Below are positions 6,945-13,711 of a stretch of DNA of 26,040 nt, piece by piece. The position numbers were made by a program, and so were the translations under genes. The notes under the pieces were generated by a model, which saw only the letters and a program-made list of their open reading frames with translations, did no database searches and was not told where the DNA came from. Each line of letters starts with the position of its first letter. Positions within the stretch are counted from its first letter, which is position 1. The DNA lies in NCBI GenBank assembly GCA_002412705.1, contig DHVO01000183.1:1-26040 (forward strand), written 5' to 3'. Source of the DNA: Bacteroidales bacterium UBA5206. Lineage in GTDB: Bacteria > Bacteroidota > Bacteroidia > Bacteroidales > Tenuifilaceae.

Positions 6945-8297
6945 TTAGCAGCAATGCATTGGGCAGCTGTGACAACGCGATAGCTCGCCACGAAGGCGCT
7001 TGTTTACCAGCTCATCGATACGCTCACGGAGTGGCTCAATCTTAATTTTGCCAACCACATCGTGGGCAAAGCCAAACATTAGCAAAAGCCTAGCCTCGCG
7101 CTCGCTTATACCACGTGCCTGCATGTAGAAACGCGCCTCTTGATCCAGCTGACCAATGGTAGCACCGTGGCTACACTTAACATCATCGGCATAAATTTCC
7201 AGCTGAGGCTTGGTGTACATACGGGCATCGGCAGTAAGTAACAGGTTGTTGTTGCTTTGGTATGCCTCGGTTTTCTGGGCATCCTTGCGCACTAGAATCC
7301 TTCCGTTAAACGCTCCGGTTGCCTGATCGTCTAGCAGCGCCTTATACAGCTCGTTGCTTACGCAGTTAGGCTGAGCATGATCGATAAATGAATAAGTATC
7401 AACATGCTGATTCCTATCCACAAGGGCAAGTCCATAAGTATGGTTCTCACAGTTGGTATCGTTAAGCAGCACGTGAATGTTGTTGCGAATGATACCGCCG
7501 TGCAGCGATATGGTGTTTGATGCAAACACAGAGTCGCGCTCCTGCCTTGCGTAAAGATGCGAGAACTGGGTTGACTGGTTGTGCTGATTCTGCATAACCA
7601 CAACATCAACGTTTGATGCGGCCTTTGCAACAACCTCAGTAACCACGTTGGTTAGGAACTCGGCTGGCGAAAGGGTGTGGTCGCAAATTACGATGTTTGC
7701 CTGTGAGCGCTCCTCAGCAATAATAAGGTTGCGGTACTGAACCATCTGGTTCTCGTCGCTCATTAGCAGGTTGATAATCTGGATTGGCCTTTCTAGCACC
7801 ACCCCTTTGGGTAGGTAAATAAAAACGCCGTCCTGAGCAAAGGCTGTGTTTAGGGCAACAAGGCCATCATCATCGGTAGATGCAACGGTGTTGTAATGCT
7901 CCTGAATGAGCTTTGGGTACTTCTTTGCCGCCTCGGCCAAACTGCCAAACACAACGCCGTTAGGCAGCTCGTGCAGGCTTGTAGGATTTCCTAGGTAAAA
8001 GCCATTAAGGGTTAGAGCCAAGTGCGTATCCAGCGATGGAATGTCGCAGCGGAAGATATCATCAACCTTAAAGGTAATTTTACGAGGAGAGAAGTACTTC
8101 TCGTAATCGCTACGGAAAAGCTGCTCAACCTTGGTGTACTTATACTTTTCGCTCTTAGGACCAGGGAATCCAAGGAGCTTAAAGCTCTCAATTCCCTCCT
8201 GACGTGCATGGTTTAGCACCTCGGCAGAGTTCTCGGTTATTAGGTCGAGATTATCAAGATACAAATCGACCAAATGGTCCTTTGAAGTATTATTCAT
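6945..8297 (-). CDS. sufD: Fe-S cluster assembly protein SufD
   Basis: 450 residues from the ATG at 8297 (MNNTSKDHLVDLY). An in-frame ATG at 8366 would add 23 residues (MLVIRNATL...) that do not resemble SufD, so the inner start is preferred. The family core of parallel beta helix is visible (LHGGIIRNNIHVLLN, then AFNGRILVRKDAQKTEAYQSN and KPQLEIYADDVKCSHGATIG). Known role: partner of SufB and SufC in the scaffold complex. The conserved CSHGA segment is intact. The protein ends in a cysteine-rich tail, CHSCPMHCC, directly before the stop. It lies between sufC (110 nt gap) and sufS. Confidence 0.95.
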   Translation of the reverse strand: MNNTSKDHLVDLYLDNLDLITENSAEVLNHARQEGIESFKLLGFPGPKSEKYKYTKVEQLFRSDYEKYFSPRKITFKVDDIFRCDIPSLDTHLALTLNGFYLGNPTSLHELPNGVVFGSLAEAAKKYPKLIQEHYNTVASTDDDGLVALNTAFAQDGVFIYLPKGVVLERPIQIINLLMSDENQMVQYRNLIIAEERSQANIVICDHTLSPAEFLTNVVTEVVAKAASNVDVVVMQNQHNQSTQFSHLYARQERDSVFASNTISLHGGIIRNNIHVLLNDTNCENHTYGLALVDRNQHVDTYSFIDHAQPNCVSNELYKALLDDQATGAFNGRILVRKDAQKTEAYQSNNNLLLTADARMYTKPQLEIYADDVKCSHGATIGQLDQEARFYMQARGISEREARLLLMFGFAHDVVGKIKIEPLRERIDELVNKRLRGELSRCHSCPMHCC

Positions 8298-8407
8298 AGT
8301 AGTAGTGAGTTGTAGGTTGTTTGCTCTTACGCGCAACACTAGGGTTGCATTACGTATTACCAACAAACAAATCCATTGAGTAATATTTATGGACAGGCCA
8401 ACTCAGC

Positions 8408-9148
8408 CTATCCCTTAATCCAGTCGTAACCTTTCTCTTCCAGTTCAAGGGCAAGCTCCTTGGTTCCTGTTTTTACAATACGTCCTTGGTAAAGGATGTG
8501 CACAAAATCGGGAACAATATAATCGAGCAAGCGCTGGTAGTGAGTGATTACTATTGATGAGTTCTCTGGCGTTTTTAGCTTGTTAACGCCATTAGCCACA
8601 ATGCGCAACGCATCGATATCGAGCCCAGAATCGGTCTCATCGAGGATGGCTAGCTTTGGCTCAAGCATGGCCATCTGGAAAATCTCGTTCTTCTTCTTCT
8701 CTCCACCAGAGAAACCCTCGTTTACTGCACGGTTGGTAAGAGCAGAGTCAATCTCAACAAGCTCCTTACGCTCGCGCATAAGCTTTAGGAAATCGGAAGC
8801 CGAAAGAGGCTCAAGCCCTTTGTACTTACGATGCTCGTTAACAGCTGTTTTCATGAAGTTAACCATGCTAACGCCCGGTATCTCTATAGGATACTGGAAG
8901 CTAAGGAAAAGCCCTTCGCGGGAGCGATCCTCTGGCGATAGCTCCAAAAGGTTTTTCCCGTTAAAGGTAACCTCACCTTGGGTAACCTCAAATATTTCGC
9001 GCCCAGCAAGCACTGCGCTAAGCGTACTTTTTCCAGAACCATTAGGTCCCATTATAGCGTGAACCTCGCCTGGCTTTATCTCCAGGTTTATTCCCTTAAG
9101 TATCTCTTTGCCATTAATATTGGCGTGAAGATTTTTTATTGAGAGCAT
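8408..9148 (-). CDS. sufC: Fe-S cluster assembly ATPase SufC
   Basis: 246 residues, a stand-alone ABC ATPase. Walker A is GPNGSGKST (34-42), the signature is FSGGEKKKNE (146-155), where SufC has KKKN after the SGGE, Walker B is LAILDE (167-172), and the switch histidine is in VITHYQR. Known role: soluble ATPase dimerising on SufB and SufD and driving conformational change of the scaffold. The gene lies downstream of a four-helix-bundle gene that separates it from sufB, still in the same direction. Confidence 0.97.
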   Translation of the reverse strand: MLSIKNLHANINGKEILKGINLEIKPGEVHAIMGPNGSGKSTLSAVLAGREIFEVTQGEVTFNGKNLLELSPEDRSREGLFLSFQYPIEIPGVSMVNFMKTAVNEHRKYKGLEPLSASDFLKLMRERKELVEIDSALTNRAVNEGFSGGEKKKNEIFQMAMLEPKLAILDETDSGLDIDALRIVANGVNKLKTPENSSIVITHYQRLLDYIVPDFVHILYQGRIVKTGTKELALELEEKGYDWIKG

Positions 9149-9231
9149 GATATTGATGTATTTGATGAAGTATGATGAAGTTTAATGTAGATGAAGAAAA
9201 CTTGTATCAATACTTCTGCTTGTTAAAACTA

Positions 9232-9618
9232 TTAATTCATTCTCTTTGTTATTGCACTGCAGTACGAACTTAGAAGATAAGAAACCTCATTGTAACTATT
9301 ACTTAATGAAGCAAATTCATCTTCTGAGATATACATAAGGTCTTTAGCTAGAATTGAAAAATATTTACACTCCTCCAAACTACCTTGTGCTATATTGTAA
9401 AACCTCAGTTTGTCTTGTTTCCCAATTCTTTTGAACCCCTCTGCAATATTTGCCGATATAGAAATTGCTGCACGTCTAAACTGTGAGGTTAAGGTAAATA
9501 CTTCATCTTTGGGGAAATTCTTTGTCAGCTGATAAATGAATAGGGTTAACTTGTGAGCCTTTTGCCAAACCAATAAATCAGTAAATGATTTTGACGTTTC
9601 AACGTTTAGGTTTTCCAT
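9232..9618 (-). CDS. Four-helix-bundle protein (S23 / 23S rRNA intervening-sequence protein family)
   Basis: 128 residues from the ATG at 9618 (MENLNVETSKSF); an upstream ATG at 9654 would add 12 residues without family resemblance. The signature is seen in order: LLVWQKAHKLTLFIYQLT, FPKDEVFTLTSQFRRAAISI, SANIAEGFKR, then a helical stretch ending SYLLSSYCSAITKRMN. Related proteins are encoded in 23S rRNA insertions, and the Avd accessory protein of diversity-generating retroelements shares the fold; the cellular role of most is unknown. It is inserted between sufB and sufC, a place where suf operons normally have nothing, and is flanked by low-complexity DNA. Its base composition is more AT-rich than the suf genes. 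Confidence 0.9.
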   Translation of the reverse strand: MENLNVETSKSFTDLLVWQKAHKLTLFIYQLTKNFPKDEVFTLTSQFRRAAISISANIAEGFKRIGKQDKLRFYNIAQGSLEECKYFSILAKDLMYISEDEFASLSNSYNEVSYLLSSYCSAITKRMN

Positions 9619-9752
9619 TTTAGCTTTGTTAATGATTTCCATTTCTAAAACCACCCCAATAAGCCCCGCCCCCTCTTTGTTAACGACTAGTTAATCCACT
9701 TCTTCAACTTCCTACTATTCCTTTAATTCCTCCTCTTCCTCACATTCTTCAA

Positions 9753-11201
9753 TTATCCCACACTTCCCTCAAGGCTAATTTGCAGCAGCTTTTGGGCTTC
9801 AACGGCAAACTCCATGGGTAGCTTGTTTAGCACCTCCTTTGCGTATCCGTTGATGATTAGACCCACGGCATCTTCGGTTGAAAGGCCGCGCTGGTTGCAG
9901 TAGAATATTTGATCCTCGCCAATTTTTGAGGTTGTTGCTTCGTGCTCAACCACCGACGATGGATTGTCCACCTCGATGTATGGGAAGGTGTGCGCCCCGC
10001 ACTTATCGCCCAAGAGCAACGAATCGCACTGAGAGAAGTTACGTGCATTCTCAGCATTCTTTACCACTTTAACCAATCCGCGGTAGCTGTTCTGGCTAAA
10101 GCCTGCCGAGATACCCTTAGATACAATACGGCTTCGGGTGTTCTTGCCCAGGTGAATCATCTTTGTACCAGTATCGGCCTGCTGATAGTTATTGGTAACG
10201 GCAACGGAGTAGAACTCACCGTATGAGTTATCACCCATAAGGATACAGCTTGGGTATTTCCAGGTGATGGCAGAACCGGTTTCAACCTGAGTCCAAGATA
10301 TTTTGCTGTTTTTACCCTTGCAGATTCCCCTTTTTGTTACAAAGTTGTAGATTCCACCCTTTCCGTTCTTATCGCCTGGATACCAGTTTTGCACGGTTGA
10401 GTACTTAACCTCGGCATTCTCAAGAGCCACAATCTCTACTATAGCGGCGTGAAGCTGGTTCTCGTCGCGCATTGGGGCAGTACAGCCCTCAAGGTACGAT
10501 ACGTAGCTATCGTCGTCGGCAACAATAAGGGTACGCTCAAACTGCCCCGTATTGGATGCGTTGATACGGAAATAGGTGCTTAGCTCCATAGGACAACGAA
10601 CCCCCTTAGGAATGTAGCAAAAGCTACCATCGCTGAACACAGCGGAGTTAAGTGCACCAAAAAAGTTATCGGTATAGGGAACAACGGTACCAAGGTACTT
10701 TTTCACTAGGTCGGGATGCTCGCGAATGGCCTCGCTCATGGAGCAGAAAATAATGCCCTGCTCGGCAAGAGTCTCGCGAAAAGTTGTTTTTACCGATGTG
10801 CTATCCATTACGGCATCAACGGCTACACCCGAAAGAATCTTTTGCTCCCCTAGTGGAATACCGAGCTTCTCAAAGGTCTCTAGCAGCTCTGGATCAACCT
10901 CATCTAAGCTGTTTTTTTGAGCCTTTTGCTTTGGAGCCGCATAGTAAATGATATCCTGAAAATCGATTTCGGGAATGTTGAGGTGCGCCCATTGGGGCAT
11001 CTCCATTTTTTGCCAGTAACGGAATGCCTTTAAACGATACTCCAACATCCACTCAGGCTCTTCCTTTTTCTGGGAAATTAGCCTAACCACATCTTCATTA
11101 AGACCCTTAGGAATTGTATCGGTTTCGATATCGGTGTAAAAACCGTATTTGTACTCCCCACTGGTTACCTCGTTAAGGATTTTATCCTGATCGCTTGCCA
11201 T
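9753..11201 (-). CDS. sufB: Fe-S cluster assembly scaffold SufB
   Basis: 482 residues from the ATG at 11201 (MASDQDKILNEV); an ATG at 11228 would add 9 residues. The family pattern is complete: YKYGFYTDIETDTIPKGLNE, FCYIPKGVRCPMELSTYFRI, VSYLEGCTAPMRDENQLHAA, QNWYPGDKNGKGGIYNFVTK, RSRIVSKGIS, GDKCGAHTFPY and EHEATTSKIGEDQIFYC. Known role: with SufC and SufD it builds and holds the nascent [4Fe-4S] cluster. First gene of the suf operon; a -7 box and a palindrome lie about 150 nt upstream. Length is normal. Confidence 0.97.
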   Translation of the reverse strand: MASDQDKILNEVTSGEYKYGFYTDIETDTIPKGLNEDVVRLISQKKEEPEWMLEYRLKAFRYWQKMEMPQWAHLNIPEIDFQDIIYYAAPKQKAQKNSLDEVDPELLETFEKLGIPLGEQKILSGVAVDAVMDSTSVKTTFRETLAEQGIIFCSMSEAIREHPDLVKKYLGTVVPYTDNFFGALNSAVFSDGSFCYIPKGVRCPMELSTYFRINASNTGQFERTLIVADDDSYVSYLEGCTAPMRDENQLHAAIVEIVALENAEVKYSTVQNWYPGDKNGKGGIYNFVTKRGICKGKNSKISWTQVETGSAITWKYPSCILMGDNSYGEFYSVAVTNNYQQADTGTKMIHLGKNTRSRIVSKGISAGFSQNSYRGLVKVVKNAENARNFSQCDSLLLGDKCGAHTFPYIEVDNPSSVVEHEATTSKIGEDQIFYCNQRGLSTEDAVGLIINGYAKEVLNKLPMEFAVEAQKLLQISLEGSVG

Positions 11202-11228
11202 TAATGACTGACTTAAAGAGTTGAACAA

Positions 11229-11519
11229 AGGCTTATTGTTGCTTAGCCTATAATCGTTTTGTAACTGGTTAACAGTAAAAGCAGATTAATGTTTACCTCT
11301 ATCGTTAATTGAATAACGAACAGATTTGAATTAATCTAAATTAGCTGCAAATATATTCACTTTGAGTGAAAGGCGATAAGGTTAAAGGTGAAAAGTTAAA
11401 AGTGAAAGGAGAAGGGGATAAAGGAGATAATGTTAAAAGAGAAAGATCCAAAAACGGTCAGGCAGCCCCTAGTGGAGGAAACATAACGAGACAAAACCCT
11501 AATCAAAAAACACCATACC
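11229..11519. other. Intergenic region between lrgB and sufB, with a purine-rich tract
   Basis: About 11229-11370 is the suf leader and promoter. About 11366-11450 is almost entirely purines and T on the plus strand, made of loosely repeated GTGAAAAG / GTTAAAAG-type blocks with no reading frame. No clear terminator for lrgB is seen. Confidence 0.6.
11348..11370 (-). promoter_or_regulatory. suf promoter: suf operon promoter element with 15-bp palindrome
   Basis: TATATTTG on the minus strand (11355 to 11348) matches TAnnTTTG. Immediately upstream, TTCACTTTGAGTGAA (11356-11370) is a perfect dyad of two 6-bp arms around 3 bases, filling the space between -7 and -33. No TTTG is visible at -33, which fits a promoter that needs or is blocked by a bound factor. 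The leader would be about 140 nt and contains a small hairpin, TCGTTA/TAACGA (11302-11319). Confidence 0.5.
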
Positions 11520-12215
11520 CTATACACTAAACAATGCCATAACCAAGGGTACTAGGAATGCGGTGGCAAGCCCCATGATACCTATTGCAAGACCACTTAT
11601 GGCTCCCTCAACGACACCAAGTTCCATAGCTCGGGCGGTTCCTATTCCGTGAGCCGATGCACCTAACGCCAACCCCCGCGCAATGCGGCTTTTTACGCCT
11701 AGCTTATCAAGGATAAACGGGCCCACAATGCCCCCAAATATTCCCACAGCAATAACAACCACAGCCGTTATTGCAGGCACACCACCTGTTCTCTCCACTA
11801 TGGCAATGGCAATTGGAGTGGTAACCGATTTGGGTTGCAGCGTGGCAATTAAAACCTTATCGGCACCAAAAAGCAACGCAATGCCAATAACAGAAAGTAT
11901 TCCAGCTAAGCTTCCAACCAGTATCGATACTAGGATGGACACCGTTCGTCCCTTAATGTGCTCTATTTGCTCATGCAACAAAAAGCCAAGTGCAACAACC
12001 GAAGGGCCAAGTAAAAAATCAATAAAATGGCTTCCCTGCTTAAAGGTTGGGTAATCAATTCCCAGTATTTTAAGGAGCACAATTATGGTAATAATAGAGG
12101 TAAGCAAAGGATGTAATAATGCTATTTTTGTTGTTTTATAGAGCAAGTTGGCCAAAAGGTAAACCCCAAGCACTATGCTCAAAATAAAAATATCGGACGA
12201 TAAAATTGTTTGCAT
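11520..12215 (-). CDS. lrgB: LrgB/CidB family membrane protein
   Basis: 231 residues with about seven hydrophobic segments. Family marks are LLGPSVVALGFLLHEQ near residue 68, LQPKSVTTPIAIAIVERTGG near residue 126, and GASAHGIGTARAMELG near residue 185. Known family: holin-like or transporter-like membrane proteins that act with LrgA/CidA in cell lysis control, glycolate/pyruvate handling or overflow metabolism depending on species. The gene follows lrgA by 12 nt, so the two form one unit. There is no LytSR-type two-component gene in the window. Confidence 0.92.
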   Translation of the reverse strand: MQTILSSDIFILSIVLGVYLLANLLYKTTKIALLHPLLTSIITIIVLLKILGIDYPTFKQGSHFIDFLLGPSVVALGFLLHEQIEHIKGRTVSILVSILVGSLAGILSVIGIALLFGADKVLIATLQPKSVTTPIAIAIVERTGGVPAITAVVVIAVGIFGGIVGPFILDKLGVKSRIARGLALGASAHGIGTARAMELGVVEGAISGLAIGIMGLATAFLVPLVMALFSV

Positions 12216-12227
12216 GGGCTAGTGCTT

Positions 12228-12638
12228 TTATAATGGGTTGCTGGAATCGGCCAATGCGGAGCTATCTTCCTCACTCTCATTAGGCAACTGATTATTTTGT
12301 TGCTGCTTCTTTTCGAACTGCTGGTGCGTGTGACCCACAACGGCCATAACGATTACTGTGCTAACTACCGATACCACCGTAATAGCAACCCAGTTCTGAA
12401 GCAGAACCCTATAAGCAACCATTAAACCAACCCCAGCAGGCACAAAGAAAAGCGCCATGTTGTTAGTTAAGAACGAGGCAAAGCCCTTAACACTGCCCGA
12501 AGGAATAACTCTAAGTTGTAGGGCAACAAAAAGAAGTAGCATACCAATTACGCTACCAGGAATAACCCCATTAATTGCAAGGCTTACCCCCTCGCCTATT
12601 GCGTAAAACAGAAGCACAACAAAAATCCCCACTACCAT
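12228..12638 (-). CDS. lrgA: LrgA/CidA family holin-like protein
   Basis: 136 residues. The first segment FVVLLFYAIGEGVSLAIN is followed by the family hallmark IPGSVIGMLLLFVAL, then NNMALFFVPAGVGLM and a further membrane segment. The tail from about residue 100 is polar and rich in Q, E, S and D, longer than in many homologues. A stop codon lies two codons upstream of the ATG at 12638, so the start is fixed. Known role: paired with LrgB in the inner membrane. It is divergent from the radical SAM gene across a 170-nt gap. Confidence 0.9.
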   Translation of the reverse strand: MVVGIFVVLLFYAIGEGVSLAINGVIPGSVIGMLLLFVALQLRVIPSGSVKGFASFLTNNMALFFVPAGVGLMVAYRVLLQNWVAITVVSVVSTVIVMAVVGHTHQQFEKKQQQNNQLPNESEEDSSALADSSNPL

Positions 12639-12679
12639 ACACCACTAGCTATTAAGGTAATTACACATTTATTGAGACG

Positions 12680-12710
12680 CAAAGGTAATATGACGCCCAC
12701 ATCAATAAAA
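12680..12710 (-). promoter_or_regulatory. lrgAB promoter
   Basis: TACCTTTG (12687 to 12680 on the minus strand) matches TAnnTTTG, with TTTT (12710 to 12707) at -33 after a 19-nt spacer. The position 42 nt upstream of the lrgA start is suitable. Confidence 0.55.
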
Positions 12711-12784
12711 CATGTTTGAGAAACGGTTTCCTTTTAAAAAGCACGCAATACAAATTTATCGTCATTAAAAAACATCAAAAGTTG

Positions 12785-12792
12785 TAGCTTTG
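12785..12792 (+). promoter_or_regulatory. -7 element of the radical SAM gene
   Basis: TAGCTTTG matches TAnnTTTG and lies 16 nt before the ATG at 12809. The -33 position has no clear TTTG (AT-rich GTCATT region), so the call rests on the -7 box alone. Confidence 0.4.
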
Positions 12793-12808
12793 CCCAAAAT
12801 TAGCAAAC

Positions 12809-13708
12809 ATGTATTTTTTCCCCATACAGTACGACGAGCCGCTTTTTCGTCCGCCCAGCGAGGCAAACGCAGCAATAGTACAGGCAACTCTTGGCTGCTC
12901 ATGGAACAGCTGCGCCTTTTGTAACATGTACGAAACCAAAAAGTTTAAGGTACGCTCCTTTGATGATGTTAAGCACGACATAATCCACCTGGCAAAGGCA
13001 ATGCCTAGCGCACGCAAGGTTTTTCTTGCCGATGGGAATGCTTTTGTGCTATCGTACGACAGGTTAATGCCCATTGTGAGCACAATAAACGAGCACTTTG
13101 GTAGGGCCCATCGCATATCGGCCTATGCACTACCCAGTAATATACTGGCAAAAACTCATGTGCAGCTTTGCGAACTTAGAACCAATGGGCTTTCTCTACT
13201 CTACATTGGCGTTGAGAGCGGCGACAATGACCTCCTTGCTATGATTAACAAATCGGAAACAGCCCAATCCACCCTTGAGGGCATAAGTAAGGCTCATGCT
13301 GCGGGAATAGACACGTCGGTTATGATTATTAACGGGTTGGGCGGACAAAAGTATAGCCAGCAGCACGCGCTAAACTCGGCCAAGCTGGTAAGCCAGCTTA
13401 ACCCAAAGTTCCTTTCCACGCTAACGCTATTCACACCCCATGGGCTTAACCAGTTTCAAACCCAGTTCAAGGGCGATTTTATACCCCAAACACAGGTTGA
13501 GCAGCTTAATGAGCTCAGTCTTTTTATAGAGCACCTCGAACTTGATGGCACCATATTTAGGAGCAACCACGTATCCAACAGCGTTGGGCTTGAGGGGGTA
13601 CTGTCGAAGGATAAGATGAAATTACTATCTACGCTTGAACAAGTAATAGAGAAGGCAGGCACATTGATGGAATCACCCAGAACTCCCGTAAATAGGAAAA
13701 TATACTAA
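12809..13708 (+). CDS. Radical SAM protein with CX4CX2C cluster motif, function unknown
   Basis: 299 residues. The iron-sulfur motif is near the N-terminus: Cys30, Cys35 and Cys38 in LGCSWNSCAFCNMY, spaced CX4CX2C rather than the common CX3CX2C. A TIM-barrel pattern follows: VFLADGNAF, RISAYALPSNIL, LLYIGVESGDNDLL (SAM ribose/glycine-type motifs) and MIINGLGGQ. There is no B12-binding or TRAM domain, so it is not a methylthiotransferase. The sequence belongs to a widespread family often labelled only 'radical SAM protein'; its substrate is unknown. It is the single plus-strand gene here and ends three bases before the stop of the convergent gene. Confidence 0.88.
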   Translation: MYFFPIQYDEPLFRPPSEANAAIVQATLGCSWNSCAFCNMYETKKFKVRSFDDVKHDIIHLAKAMPSARKVFLADGNAFVLSYDRLMPIVSTINEHFGRAHRISAYALPSNILAKTHVQLCELRTNGLSLLYIGVESGDNDLLAMINKSETAQSTLEGISKAHAAGIDTSVMIINGLGGQKYSQQHALNSAKLVSQLNPKFLSTLTLFTPHGLNQFQTQFKGDFIPQTQVEQLNELSLFIEHLELDGTIFRSNHVSNSVGLEGVLSKDKMKLLSTLEQVIEKAGTLMESPRTPVNRKIY

Positions 13709-13711
13709 CCT

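Noticed and set aside
8544..9062. A 172-codon frame antisense to sufC
   Set aside because: It is the shadow of a well conserved gene and has no family resemblance; the same holds for the frame at 22292-22804 opposite the permease.
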